Assembly: GCA_017509605.1 (NCBI GenBank)
Contig: JAFWPH010000071.1
Location: forward strand, 31,824 to 95,823
Source: Bacteroidaceae bacterium
GTDB taxonomy: Bacteria > Bacteroidota > Bacteroidia > Bacteroidales > Bacteroidaceae
DNA length: 64,000 bases
Direction: 5' to 3'
The notes beneath the pieces were generated by a model that saw only the letters and a program-made list of their open reading frames with translations, made no database searches and was not told where the DNA came from. Both the position numbers and the translations under genes were made by a program. This document shows, piece after piece, positions 10,630 through 19,970 of the stretch (position 1 is its first letter; every line of letters begins with the position of its first letter).

Positions 10630-11859
10630 ATGCAGAAGACAACAACATCTTATATGTCGTTCGAAGAAGAACTTTTAGTTGCTGTATATCACAACAACGT
10701 AGAGAAGGTGAAATGGCTTATAGGCATGAACTATTTCAAGCCATCTATGATCACGGAACCCATAGACTTCGGTAAGGTATCTACTCCTCTCTATTGGCTA
10801 ACGATATGCTATCATTATATGCTCAGGTATGAGGAATATGATGGTGTGCGTAAATCTGTTGATGATATGCTTGCTCTTTGGAAAGAACGTTTCCATCTGG
10901 ATACAGACGAAATTGTTGATCTTAAGAAATCTTACAAAGTGGACAAGATGCCACCAATCATTAAAGATGGTGACAAGTGGTGGATGGGGCACTTGACCCT
11001 TGAGGACTTTCTTAAATCAGGAGCGAGGAATGTTGACTACAATCTTTACAAGGCTGTCAACGCTTATGACGTGAAAGAAGTGGTTCGTCAGCTTCAATTA
11101 GGTGGAATACCTGATGCAAAAGTAATTGACAAAGATGGTAATATACGATCCACTATATCCATGTTCCGTTATTGGAAACAAAATCGCGATTATTATTTGT
11201 GGGGTGAGGAAAAGGTTGTTGAAAGGAGTAAGGTAGAAAGTCTTATACGCGAGGGCCTTGAAGAAATGATTCTATTCTTAATGGAGAAAAGTATCCGTGA
11301 ACGAGAATCTTGTCAAGTGGCAACTTTTTCTGGAGATGTAGACATGTTAGGCTTTATTTCTCATCACAACTATGTCCCATCTGATGAAGTCGTTGAAATG
11401 ATAGACTCTTTCATTATTGAAATAGACAAGCCTGGTGCGGTTTTGACAATTTTTGATGAAGGCAAAGCGTTTGCTCGATGTCATCATCTAAATTATGAGA
11501 ACTTGTATGAATATTTAATAAGGCAAGTTTTCCAAAAGTCGAAGTACATAGTCATTCGTGTAGGGGGATATTCCTATCGGGTTGCTAATATGGTGCTTTA
11601 TATGGTTAAGCAGTTACCTGAAGACCGTGTTTATGTTGAATACCTCTCAGAAGGTTCGGCAGAAGAAGAATGGAAGGAAAGAGACCCTCGTGTCAGAATT
11701 GTAGACATGGGTAAATACAAGTTCACTTCTGATATGGCAATAGTCAAAGATGCCCTCAATTATGACTTCAAAACATTCGGGAACCATAACGGATCTCATA
11801 CCATGGTGTATTACTATGTTAACAATATTGACACAGGATGGTATGATAAGGAAGGATAG
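10630..11859 (+). CDS. Ankyrin-like hypothetical protein, possibly truncated by a TAG codon
   Basis: The 409-residue product has ankyrin-like helix pairs near the N terminus (LLVAVYHNNVEKVKWLIG) and around residues 140-160 (LYKAVNAYDVKEVVRQLQ). The rest is not recognised. It has no signal peptide. The DNA is visibly more AT-rich than the glycosidase genes, suggesting accessory origin. It ends at TAG (11857-11859), but the same frame continues open and protein-like (FFPFYNKDRGLQAIS...) through the next gene to 12510. A CAG-to-TAG change would turn a 626-residue protein into two pieces. Alternatively the two genes are really separate. I cannot tell from sequence alone. Confidence 0.7.
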   Translation: MQKTTTSYMSFEEELLVAVYHNNVEKVKWLIGMNYFKPSMITEPIDFGKVSTPLYWLTICYHYMLRYEEYDGVRKSVDDMLALWKERFHLDTDEIVDLKKSYKVDKMPPIIKDGDKWWMGHLTLEDFLKSGARNVDYNLYKAVNAYDVKEVVRQLQLGGIPDAKVIDKDGNIRSTISMFRYWKQNRDYYLWGEEKVVERSKVESLIREGLEEMILFLMEKSIRERESCQVATFSGDVDMLGFISHHNYVPSDEVVEMIDSFIIEIDKPGAVLTIFDEGKAFARCHHLNYENLYEYLIRQVFQKSKYIVIRVGGYSYRVANMVLYMVKQLPEDRVYVEYLSEGSAEEEWKERDPRVRIVDMGKYKFTSDMAIVKDALNYDFKTFGNHNGSHTMVYYYVNNIDTGWYDKEG

Positions 11860-11913
11860 TTTTTCCCTTTCTATAACAAAGACAGAGGACTGCAAGCCAT
11901 TTCGGATGTCGTC

Positions 11914-12510
11914 ATGATCAAAGGTTTCATGGATATTGCACCAGCAACTGCTGCTGTCTGTACGTTTACTTTTGATTCAGGGGGAGACATTATCATTGCA
12001 GGAAGTTCCATACACAAGGACAAACTGAGCAGAACATCTTCTCAAAGAAAACTCTTTTATGATGCTGGAATAAAATTCCTCGACATTACTGATAAAAGAT
12101 GTCATGTGATTCAAAGTTTGATGGAAATAAAAACAATTTCCTCGCCGCCTAAATCTATTTGTATCGACTTCGATGGAGTAATACATGATTACTCCAAAGG
12201 ATGGCAGGGGATAGATGTGTTCGACAAGGTACTTCCTGGTGCCAGTGAGGCGACGAATCAACTGCATGAAGCTGGTTATATGATTATCATCTACACAACG
12301 AGAAACGACACACCAGCGCTCAGGGATTTCTTAAGCAAGAATAATATCTATTTCGATTACATCAACCATAACCCCTATCAGCCAAAGGGTTCTGAATTGG
12401 GCAAGGTGAAAGCCGATATCTATCTTGATGACAGAGGTGTTTGTTTTAAAGGTAACTGGGAAGATGCACTTCACAAAATATACAACTTCAAGACATGGCA
12501 CCAGAAATAA
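11914..12510 (+). CDS. HAD-superfamily phosphatase-like protein, possible 3' part of a split gene
   Basis: Residues about 79-198 are a HAD-like domain. DFDGVIHDY holds the nucleophile Asp and general acid/base Asp, IIIYTTR is motif II, and ADIYLDDRGV is the acidic motif IV. Similar small phosphatases occur in bacteria and phages. The first 69 residues do not belong to the HAD fold and have no recognised function. If the HAD protein is translated alone, a start at ATG 12121 (MEIKTISS) fits the domain better. The frame is open upstream as far as the TAG at 11857, in the same phase as the ankyrin-like gene, so this may be the C-terminal half of one interrupted protein. The substrate is unknown. 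Confidence 0.65.
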   Translation: MIKGFMDIAPATAAVCTFTFDSGGDIIIAGSSIHKDKLSRTSSQRKLFYDAGIKFLDITDKRCHVIQSLMEIKTISSPPKSICIDFDGVIHDYSKGWQGIDVFDKVLPGASEATNQLHEAGYMIIIYTTRNDTPALRDFLSKNNIYFDYINHNPYQPKGSELGKVKADIYLDDRGVCFKGNWEDALHKIYNFKTWHQK

Positions 12511-12557
12511 TAGAACAAAGAGGTTTGAGAATACTTCAAATCTCTGACACTTGATGA

Positions 12558-12941
12558 TTACTTCGAGCTGGATGACGGGATTTGTTCAAGACCTCTGAAA
12601 GCCCAATAAATGATGGCAAGGCCAATCAGGTAGGCTAAGAGGTCAATCCACAGGAATCCCTGTCCGAGCATCATGTGACCGATGAACGTGGAACGGAAAG
12701 ACACCAACCAAGGCCAACGAATCAGTTGTGAGAATTCCACAAGAAAAGAATGCGTCAGGCTAATCAGTGCAACAAGGGGTAGTTCTTTTTTGACCAGTAT
12801 GATACGCCAAAGGCAAAAGACCATTATGGCCCATAGTGCGTCACCAGTCTCCTCCGAGAGCCAGCTGATGTGTCTGGAATAGAGTCCGATGGGAATCAGA
12901 ACCATGAGGCCTACCAATGAAATCAGGATCTTTCTTTTCAT
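12558..12941 (-). CDS. DUF2809 family membrane protein
   Basis: This small integral membrane protein (127 residues) has about four transmembrane segments. It matches the DUF2809 pattern: GLYSRHI, GDALWAIMVF, FLVEFSQLI, GHMMLGQGFLWIDLLAYLIG. The function of the family is unknown. An in-frame ATG exists at 12965, but a -7 element (TACATTTG on the minus strand, 12970-12963, with TTG 17 bases upstream) overlaps it, so translation should begin at 12941 (MKRKILIS). Confidence 0.85.
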   Translation of the reverse strand: MKRKILISLVGLMVLIPIGLYSRHISWLSEETGDALWAIMVFCLWRIILVKKELPLVALISLTHSFLVEFSQLIRWPWLVSFRSTFIGHMMLGQGFLWIDLLAYLIGLAIIYWAFRGLEQIPSSSSK

Positions 12942-13014
12942 CTGTTCTGAATTAAATCCAGACAAATGTACTAAAAAAAATTTTCAGCAACTTGGTATCT
13001 CTTTCCACATGGAA

Positions 13015-13938
13015 TCAAAGAGCCAGGCGTAGTCCGACAAGGTTATTGTCGCTGTAGTAGGGATCGCTTGAACGGGCACTGTTGCGGCAGTCGTTGTTAT
13101 ATTCGCCCATGCCTCCTCCTCGCATGACGCGATCACCACCTCGTTCCGCTCCCTTGGGATTCACTTGTGGTTGTTCACTATATTCACCGTAGCGGTCCTG
13201 ACACCATTCCCACACATTGCCCGTCATGTCGTACAGACCGAGTTCATTAGGTTTCATCATGGCTACTGGATGTGTCTGCTCATCACCGTTGTATTCATAC
13301 CACGCCACCTCATCGATGATATCGCTTCCCGAGAACTTGTACCCTTTGCTCAGGTTTCCGCCTCGCGCCGCAAACTCCCATTCCGCCTCAGTGGGCAGCC
13401 GGAAGGACTTTCCAGTCAGTTCGTTGAGTTTCTCGAGGAATTCCTGGCAGTCGTCCCAGCTGACATGGTCAACGGGCAGAAAATCGACATTCCTATAGTG
13501 CGAGGGATTCTTGCCCATGACTGCAGTCCATAGCTCCTGTGTCACCTCCGTCTCCCCAATCATAAAACTGTCCAAAGTGACTTGATGTGCAGGATACTCA
13601 TCGTCGGAAGCATGCGCCATCTCCATCAGAGTTCCACCCATCATGAAGGTTCCCCCTGTCACAGGTATCATGCGGAAAACGACTCCGCAGACATTGAACT
13701 CGACAGGTGTTCCGACCGCATTGTTGCTGGTCGGTTGTGCTGATTGCATTGTTTGAGACTGTGGAGCGGCTGTTCCATCCGTTGGTTGTCCGCAGTATGG
13801 GCAGAAGTGGTCGTTAGCTCCATGCTGTCGTCCACAACTTGGACAAACCACGTTGTTAGTGAACTCTTTACCGCAATTCGAGCAGAATCGGCTCTCGTCG
13901 GAAGCTGTGTATCCGCAATAAGAACATATCTTAGCCAT
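13015..13938 (-). CDS. Zinc-ribbon protein with SUMF1/FGE-sulfatase domain
   Basis: Residues 4-22 (CSYC...CSNC) and about 32-49 (CPSC...CPYC) form two zinc ribbons, followed by a Gln/Pro/Thr linker. A formylglycine-generating-enzyme-type domain covers about residues 80-307 (TFMMGG, EVTQELW, PVDHVSWDD, RLPTEAEWEFAARGG, DMTGNVWEWCQD). No signal peptide is present. The end (MRGGGM...DCRNSAR) has one Cys where active FGEs use a pair, so sulfatase activation is unlikely. Many such domains only adopt the C-type-lectin-like fold. An upstream ATG at 13959 is overlapped by a -7 box (TACTTTTG, 13964-13957), hence the start at 13938. Confidence 0.85.
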   Translation of the reverse strand: MAKICSYCGYTASDESRFCSNCGKEFTNNVVCPSCGRQHGANDHFCPYCGQPTDGTAAPQSQTMQSAQPTSNNAVGTPVEFNVCGVVFRMIPVTGGTFMMGGTLMEMAHASDDEYPAHQVTLDSFMIGETEVTQELWTAVMGKNPSHYRNVDFLPVDHVSWDDCQEFLEKLNELTGKSFRLPTEAEWEFAARGGNLSKGYKFSGSDIIDEVAWYEYNGDEQTHPVAMMKPNELGLYDMTGNVWEWCQDRYGEYSEQPQVNPKGAERGGDRVMRGGGMGEYNNDCRNSARSSDPYYSDNNLVGLRLAL

Positions 13939-14129
13939 AAGTGATCTGTTTTTTTGCAAAAGTACAATAAAAAATCCACAAAAGAAGGACTTTAATCGAT
14001 TTCATGTTGAGAAATAGTGTATATTTGCATATCAAACCTATCGAATAAACAAACAGTTTCAGAGATATCATCTCATCACTTAGGTTTCGGAAATTATAAA
14101 ATGAAGTTAAAGAGGGAGTTAATATAAGC

Positions 14130-14954
14130 ATGATGAAAGTTTATCCTAACGCAAAGCTCAATATCGGGCTGAATATAGTGGAGCGAAGGCCAGACGGGTA
14201 CCACAACATCGAGACCATCTTCTACCCCATCGGCCTACACGACACCATCGAGATGGAAATCACTGAAGACAGTGATGTTCCTTGCATGCTTCAAATCGAC
14301 GGCAACCCCATCGAGGGAGAGGTGGAAGACAATTTGGTGGTGAAGGCCTACCGTATCATCGCCAATTACTTTACCCTACCCCATGTGAGTATCCGTCTCG
14401 ACAAACGGGTACCTACAGGTGCGGGCTTGGGCGGTGGTTCTGCAGACGCGGCCTATACCCTCCGTCTACTGAACGACTGTTGCCACCTGGGACTCACAAC
14501 GGATCAGTTGGAGGACTATGCTGTCCGCCTTGGCGCAGACTGTCCTTTCTTCATTCGCAACATCCCTGTGTTCGCCACAGGCATCGGCAATGTGTTCTCA
14601 CCCGTTAGTCTATCGTTGCGAGGCAAGTATCTGGTTCTTGTCAAACCCGATGTCTTTGTGTCCACCCGCGATGCCTATGCCGCAGTTAAGCCACAACGTC
14701 CATCCACATCCTTACCTCAACTCACCGCCATGCCTATAGACCAATGGCGTGACCGCGTGGTCAATGACTTCGAGGCCAGTGTCTTCCCCAAATTCCCGGA
14801 AATCAAGGCTATCAAGGACCGTCTCTATGACTTAGGTGCAGTATACGCCTCGATGTCAGGCAGCGGTTCCTCCGTATTCGGAATCTTCAACGAGGAGCCA
14901 CAATTAGCAAGCGATGAGTTCAACGGATGCTTTGTCCACACCGAGGAACTGTAA
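14130..14954 (+). CDS. ispE: 4-diphosphocytidyl-2-C-methyl-D-erythritol kinase
   Basis: IspE phosphorylates CDP-methylerythritol with ATP in the methylerythritol phosphate route to isoprenoids (cytoplasm). The 274-residue protein carries the GHMP-kinase signatures: [11 protein letters not shown] with the active-site Lys, the glycine-rich ATP loop [14 protein letters not shown], the substrate segment LGADCPFF, and SGSGSSVFG near the C terminus. Translation may start at the first or second Met (14130 or 14133). A TATATTTG lies at 14020-14027 without a good -33 element. It is flanked by unrelated genes and probably monocistronic. Confidence 0.97.
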   Translation: MMKVYPNAKLNIGLNIVERRPDGYHNIETIFYPIGLHDTIEMEITEDSDVPCMLQIDGNPIEGEVEDNLVVKAYRIIANYFTLPHVSIRLDKRVPTGAGLGGGSADAAYTLRLLNDCCHLGLTTDQLEDYAVRLGADCPFFIRNIPVFATGIGNVFSPVSLSLRGKYLVLVKPDVFVSTRDAYAAVKPQRPSTSLPQLTAMPIDQWRDRVVNDFEASVFPKFPEIKAIKDRLYDLGAVYASMSGSGSSVFGIFNEEPQLASDEFNGCFVHTEEL

Positions 14955-15489
14955 TGGTTGTTTTTACATAAAATTCGTGTATATTTGAAAGTTGGAAATT
15001 ATTAAAGCAATACTTTAATAAACATTTATATTTCACTAAATATTAGGGTTTTATTATATAGATAATATCTTAGAATAGCAAGGCAGAACTCCAAGTCTGC
15101 CTTCTTTTGACTTGGAAATTCCGGACAGTCCTGTCATTATTTTTTCACGATGGTCAGTCCTGTTTGCAAACCGCTTCAACGGATATCATCAACAGCACAA
15201 AAAAAGCTTGTGGCGCTTTTACCCATGTCTGAAGCGCTTCCTTCCTTTTCTCCGTGGACACCCCGTTTATGGTCTATAGCACATGGCCTGTATTATGTTT
15301 TGTCACTCTTGTAGTCGATTTCAATAGAAAAGCGATTTTTATTTTTGTGTCAAACAGTATAAAAAATGAAACAAGAGGTGGCTTTCCAATCATACGTTTA
15401 TAAAGTTGTTACGTTATGATAAAATGAAATACGAAAGGATTGATTATTTTTGCTTAAAAATCAACCAAATTCATCAAGACGATTAAAGA
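14955..15489. other. Intergenic region with terminator
   Basis: The region between ispE and the first GH43 gene is AT-rich. It holds the hairpin at 15080-15109 and a possible -7 element TATTTTTG at 15445-15452 just before the next gene, without a matching -33. No gene or structured RNA was recognised. Confidence 0.5.
15080..15109 (+). terminator. Rho-independent terminator after ispE
   Basis: AAGGCAGA (15080-15087) pairs perfectly with TCTGCCTT (15096-15103) over an 8-base loop, followed by CTTTTG. It lies 126 bases past the ispE stop. Confidence 0.7.
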
Positions 15490-17562
15490 ATGAAAACACT
15501 TAACCTCATGTTCATGCTCGGGTTCCCGCTGGCAGTGACGGCGCAGAACCCCATCATCCACAACCAATTCGCAGCCGATCCTACGGCCCGCGTGTTCAAC
15601 AACAGAGTATATGTCTATCCCTCCCACGACATTGTGCCGCCTGAAGGTGCACGTCAGGACTGGTTCTGCATGGGCGACTATCATGTCTTCTCATCGGAGA
15701 ACCTCACCGACTGGGTGGACCACGGCGTGTTCCTTGACCAGAAGGACGTGCAGTGGGGCAATCCCACAGGCTTTTCCATGTGGGCACCCGACTGCGTGGA
15801 GAAAAACGGCACATACTATTTTTACTTCCCCAATGGGTCGCGAATCGGCCGTGGCTTCGCTATCGGCGTGGCCACAGCTAAAAGCCCTGAAGGTCCATTC
15901 ACCTGCGAGCCCGAGCCCATCAAAGGTATCTCGGGCATTGACCCATGTGTGTTGATGGACAACGACGGCCAATCCTACATCTACTGGTCGGGCATGGGTA
16001 TCCGTGGCGCCAAACTGAAGAGTAATATGAAAGAGGTGGATGGCGAACTGCAGACGATGACAATGCCTCAGCGTCCCGGCGGCAACGCCCCCGAAGGAGC
16101 CGCCCCCCGTACATTCACTGTGGCAGGACAAAACATGGAAGGTCTGCCCGATGGTTTCAAGGAAGGTCCGTTTGTCTTCCGTCGTGGCGACTGGTACTAT
16201 CTCACCTTCCCTTGGGTACGAGGCGACACGAGCAATGGGGCCAACCCGACCGAGACCTTGGCCTACGCCATGTCGAAGAACCCTCTGGGTCCTTGGGATT
16301 TCAAGGGCATCATCATGGCAGAGCATGCCAACCATTGCTGGACCAACCACCACAGCATCATCGAGTATAAAGGACAGTGGTATCTCTTCTATCATCACAA
16401 TGACTTCTCGCCCCGTGACGACAAACGCCGTTCTCCTTGTATCGACAAGATCAGCTTCCGTCCCGACGGCACCATCGTAGAGGTGAAACCCACCATGCGT
16501 GGCGTGGGTGTTTCTCCTGCGACCTCCCGTATCGATGTTGACCGCTACAGTGAGGCCAGCAAGGATGTCACTACAGACTATGTGGACACCCTCAACTACT
16601 TCCGTGGATTCTATGCTTCGTTGCCTTCCAAGACATCATGGTTGCGCTATGGCGATGTGGATTTCAGCGGTTTAAGTGCCGACGACTACCTGTCTGTCAG
16701 TGTCAAGGCCAGTGCCAACACCGAGCTGTTGCTCCATGAGGGCGGGCCCAAGGGCAAGATTATCGCACGTGTCCCCATCACCGTTGTCAGCCAGATGGGC
16801 AACTTCCGCCGCGACATGAGCGGGCGCTGGCTCACGCTGACCGCCCCCTTGCAGTACATACCGAAGGGTGTAGCTGACCTGTGTGTCACTGGCGACAGCT
16901 TGAGCATCGACTGGGTGCAGTTCAAGAACCGTCGCGACTACTTCACCCCCATCACCTCTCCGACAGCACGGCCAGACGATGAAGGCTTCATCCGCCGGTG
17001 GATGCTGCTCGAGCCCATCGACAATCCAGAAGCCAACTCCAACCTGCTTTTCTCCTGGACCTATCTGCAGGACAATCTCCTGAACCCGTCGAAACTTCCA
17101 AAGCCATTGCCCGCAATGCCCCGTGACGGACAGAAAGTGAAATACGGCAAACAGTCGCTCATCTGGCATGCCATGGAGAGCAACTCATACAACGTACGCC
17201 TATTCCGCTTCGCCGACCTCCTACAGAAAGCCACCTACCGTGTTTGCTTCTGGGCAGTTACCGCCATCGATTGTCCTGAGGATATTCCCAACGTGCGTCT
17301 GGCTGCCGGCAGCAACGGCGCTTCGATGTGGTGGATAGAGCCAGCCGAAGGCCGCACAGCCGAGAACGACAATCCAGTGCTGACGCTTGAGAGCGACCGC
17401 CGCATGGTGGCCGACGACGGGATGTCGCCCCGCCTGACTTTGAAGAAAGGACGCAACATTATCCGTTGCGCCGTTGTCAACGGCCCTGGCCTGAGCGACT
17501 TCTGCGTTCGCTTCGTCGATGAGAAAGGCAATCCTGTAACCAATTTTGAAATCAAGAACTAA
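15490..17562 (+). CDS. Glycoside hydrolase family 43 enzyme with CBM6
   Basis: The protein (690 residues) has a signal peptide (cleavage about residue 18, AVTA|QNP). The N-terminal GH43 five-bladed propeller shows the three acidic positions: D in FAADPTARVF, D in SGIDPCVLMD and E in FKEGPFVFRR. About residues 350-490 form a CBM6-like module (DYVDTLNYFRGFYA ... DSLSIDWVQFKNR). The last 190 residues are another beta domain not assigned. GH43 enzymes remove arabinose or xylose units from arabinan or xylan, and the exact activity cannot be read here. It lies 45 bases before a second GH43 gene. Confidence 0.92.
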   Translation: MKTLNLMFMLGFPLAVTAQNPIIHNQFAADPTARVFNNRVYVYPSHDIVPPEGARQDWFCMGDYHVFSSENLTDWVDHGVFLDQKDVQWGNPTGFSMWAPDCVEKNGTYYFYFPNGSRIGRGFAIGVATAKSPEGPFTCEPEPIKGISGIDPCVLMDNDGQSYIYWSGMGIRGAKLKSNMKEVDGELQTMTMPQRPGGNAPEGAAPRTFTVAGQNMEGLPDGFKEGPFVFRRGDWYYLTFPWVRGDTSNGANPTETLAYAMSKNPLGPWDFKGIIMAEHANHCWTNHHSIIEYKGQWYLFYHHNDFSPRDDKRRSPCIDKISFRPDGTIVEVKPTMRGVGVSPATSRIDVDRYSEASKDVTTDYVDTLNYFRGFYASLPSKTSWLRYGDVDFSGLSADDYLSVSVKASANTELLLHEGGPKGKIIARVPITVVSQMGNFRRDMSGRWLTLTAPLQYIPKGVADLCVTGDSLSIDWVQFKNRRDYFTPITSPTARPDDEGFIRRWMLLEPIDNPEANSNLLFSWTYLQDNLLNPSKLPKPLPAMPRDGQKVKYGKQSLIWHAMESNSYNVRLFRFADLLQKATYRVCFWAVTAIDCPEDIPNVRLAAGSNGASMWWIEPAEGRTAENDNPVLTLESDRRMVADDGMSPRLTLKKGRNIIRCAVVNGPGLSDFCVRFVDEKGNPVTNFEIKN

Positions 17563-17607
17563 GGGGGCCTTCTATAAATTCCCCGTTCACATAATTAAAA
17601 ATCAATA

Positions 17608-19074
17608 ATGAGAGTTATGAAAAATCTACGCACTATCATATTATTCGCCTTCCACTGCACCCTCTTCACCGCAACCGCTCAGGTAGGCGCCCCCTATATC
17701 CACGACCCATCAACCATTGTTGAGTGCGATGGCAAATACTTCACTTTCGGCACCGGTGGTGGCGGTCTGATTTCCGACGACGGCTGGACCTGGCGCTCAG
17801 GTGGTGTTCGTCCTGGCGGTGGCGCTGCCCCCGACGCCATGAAGATCGGCAATCGTTACTTGGTGATCTACGGTGCCACAGGTGGTGGTCTGTTCGGCAA
17901 CCACAACGGCCGCATCTTGACGATGTGGAACAATACCCTCGACCCCGAATCACCTAATTTCAAGTACACCGAAGCCATCGAGGTGGCAAGCAGTGACGGC
18001 ATGGAAGACTGTGACGCCATCGACCCCTCTTTGTTGCTCGACCCGACGACAGGTCGTCTGTGGGCAACCTACGGTACCTATTGGGGCAGCATCCGCCTCA
18101 TCGAACTTGACCCGAAGACGGGAGAGCGCGTGAAAGGCAACGTGGAGCAAGACGTCGCCATCGACTGCGAGGCCACCGACCTCATCTACCGTGATGGCTG
18201 GTACTATCTGCTGGGCACCCACGGCACCTGCTGTGACGGTGTGAACTCCACCTACAACATCATCGTCGGACGTTCCAAGAGTGTCACAGGTCCTTACTAC
18301 GACAATGTGGGCCGTGATATGCTGAAAGGTGGCGGTCGTATGGTGATCAACGCTGGCGACCGTGTCACTGGCCCCGGCCATTTCGGACGTACTGTCATAG
18401 ACGAGGGTGTTGAGATCATGTCGTGTCACTACGAGGCAGACTTCGACATGAGCGGGCGCAGCGTGCTGGGCATCCGTCCATTGCTGTGGAAGAACGGCTG
18501 GCCATACGCTGGTGACCGTTTCCACGACGGTACCTACGAGATTGAGTCTGAGCGCCGTGGCTACAGCCTTGAGTTGGGTGTCAACTTCGTGCGCATCGAG
18601 CAACAGCGTCAGGGTGGCTTCAGACGTGTTGATCCCAACGAGCCCGTGAAACCCATTCCCGACCAGCAACTTGCCGACGTGGTCAGCACTTGGCCAACAG
18701 GCGAGATTGCCGTGCGCTGCAGCGACTACATGTTCCGTCCGCACCAGCACTGGACCATCAGCGCAGTACCTGAGGCTGGAGGCTTCCTTGGAGGTCCCTA
18801 CTGCAAAATCACAATCGCCGGCACCGACCGCGCGTTGGCAGCCACCGAGAACCTTGAGCTGACCACAGTTCCTCAGTTCAACGGCAGTGACGAGCAGTTG
18901 TGGCGCATCGAGCAACTCATTGACGGTACTTACCGCATCATGCCCAAGCGCATCCCCGGGCAGAAGGCTATCAACACCAAATATGTGATTTACTCTGCAG
19001 GTGACAGCACCCCCACCCTCGCTGAATACGACTTCAACAGCGACAACAGCAAGTGGAACCTGAAACGGAGATAA
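17608..19074 (+). CDS. Glycoside hydrolase family 43 (arabinanase-like) with ricin-type lectin domain
   Basis: A secreted 488-residue enzyme (signal peptide about residues 1-28 from 17608; the second ATG at 17617 is an equally good start). The GH43 blade motifs are YIHDPSTIVECDGKYFTF, with the general-base Asp, DAIDPSLLLDPTTG, and an acidic residue in IDCEATDLIYRDGWYYL. The shape suits endo-1,5-alpha-arabinanase-like proteins. The C-terminal 130 residues (QHWTISAV, DEQLWRIEQLIDGTYRIM) look like a ricin-type beta-trefoil carbohydrate-binding domain. With the preceding GH43 gene it forms a small arabinan/xylan degradation operon; specificity is unproven. Confidence 0.92.
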   Translation: MRVMKNLRTIILFAFHCTLFTATAQVGAPYIHDPSTIVECDGKYFTFGTGGGGLISDDGWTWRSGGVRPGGGAAPDAMKIGNRYLVIYGATGGGLFGNHNGRILTMWNNTLDPESPNFKYTEAIEVASSDGMEDCDAIDPSLLLDPTTGRLWATYGTYWGSIRLIELDPKTGERVKGNVEQDVAIDCEATDLIYRDGWYYLLGTHGTCCDGVNSTYNIIVGRSKSVTGPYYDNVGRDMLKGGGRMVINAGDRVTGPGHFGRTVIDEGVEIMSCHYEADFDMSGRSVLGIRPLLWKNGWPYAGDRFHDGTYEIESERRGYSLELGVNFVRIEQQRQGGFRRVDPNEPVKPIPDQQLADVVSTWPTGEIAVRCSDYMFRPHQHWTISAVPEAGGFLGGPYCKITIAGTDRALAATENLELTTVPQFNGSDEQLWRIEQLIDGTYRIMPKRIPGQKAINTKYVIYSAGDSTPTLAEYDFNSDNSKWNLKRR

Positions 19075-19111
19075 AAGACTAAACCAACTGTTCTGTTAAA
19101 TAACCTACATC

Positions 19112-19588
19112 ATGAACTTTATTAAGAGAAACAGCATCCTTTTCGTCATGCTTCTTTCAAGTCTGGTGCTTGTATCTTGCGGCAGTGACGACGATGAAAT
19201 CGATGAAGCAAAATCTATCGTAGGTGTATGGGTAAGCGATCCCGTGCAAGTGTTGGATGGCGAATACGTCTCCGAGGCCACTGCCTATTTGTGGTTCAGG
19301 CCTGACGGAACATTTGTCGAAGTGGATGTCATCTCGGGAGATGAGCGGACCTACTATGAACTGTCTGAGACTGGCAAGTGGTCTGTGGAAAACGACAAGT
19401 TGACCTTCACGACCAACTTCGATCCTACAATTCAGAAAGACTATGACACCACGACCTTTATCTATAGGATTACGGGCAACACCATGAAAGTGACATACAC
19501 TTCCGAAGGCGAAACGGGAACAATCACGTTGCACAAATCCACTGAAGAGAAGATGCAGCAAATCATCTCTAAAGCAAGAAAGAAATAG
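19112..19588 (+). CDS. Lipocalin-like lipoprotein
   Basis: The N terminus is a lipoprotein signal with lipobox LVSC (mature Cys at residue 23), followed by GSDDDEIDE. Acidic residues after the Cys are the known Bacteroidetes surface-export signal, so this protein may be outside the cell. The remaining 125 residues (IVGVWVSD, GTFVEVD, TGKWSVENDKLTF) match small lipocalin-like beta-barrel domains of unknown ligand. It is the last gene of the GH43 operon and precedes a very strong terminator. Confidence 0.85.
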   Translation: MNFIKRNSILFVMLLSSLVLVSCGSDDDEIDEAKSIVGVWVSDPVQVLDGEYVSEATAYLWFRPDGTFVEVDVISGDERTYYELSETGKWSVENDKLTFTTNFDPTIQKDYDTTTFIYRITGNTMKVTYTSEGETGTITLHKSTEEKMQQIISKARKK

Positions 19589-19600
19589 GTCATGTGCGAC

Positions 19601-19648
19601 AAAATAAAAGGAGTTAAGGTGTGGCTACACCTTAACTCCTTTTATTTT
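19601..19648. terminator. Strong bidirectional terminator closing the GH43 operon
   Basis: A perfect 22-base stem (19601-19622 with 19627-19648) with a 4-base loop GGCT, A-rich at the foot on one side and T-rich on the other. Confidence 0.95.
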
Positions 19649-19918
19649 ATGTGTATTCGACGAATTATTCACAAAGAAGTCGCCTACGGCGAGAAATCTG
19701 ACTCTAATCACTTCGTCTAAATTGCTCTAAACAATCAGATCAGCTCTTGCTTCACTTTCATAGAACTGACGTTAAACACCTCAGAAACAGTCTTTAAGAT
19801 AATCATCACAGAAAACGAAGAAAAATATTCTAAAAAGGCTATATTATTTTAACAAATTTAGAAGAATCACAATGCTTTATTATTAAAATTAGTGATATTT
19901 TCCGAAATTATATTGATA
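19649..19918. other. Intergenic region before the sulfur operon
   Basis: AT-rich and without a convincing reading frame. No riboswitch (such as SAM type) was recognised. It ends at the promoter of the sulfur operon. Confidence 0.5.
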
Positions 19919-19950
19919 TTTGGACAATATTTCTAAGTGTTATAATTTTG
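19919..19950 (+). promoter_or_regulatory. Promoter of the sulfur/encapsulin operon
   Basis: TTTG (19919-19922), 20 bases, TAATTTTG (19943-19950), a close match to the Bacteroidetes consensus. Transcription would begin near 19957, leaving a leader of only some 5-14 bases. An ATG at 19920 lies inside the promoter and cannot be the start. Confidence 0.8.
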
Positions 19951-19970
19951 CACCGAAAAAAATGGACAAA

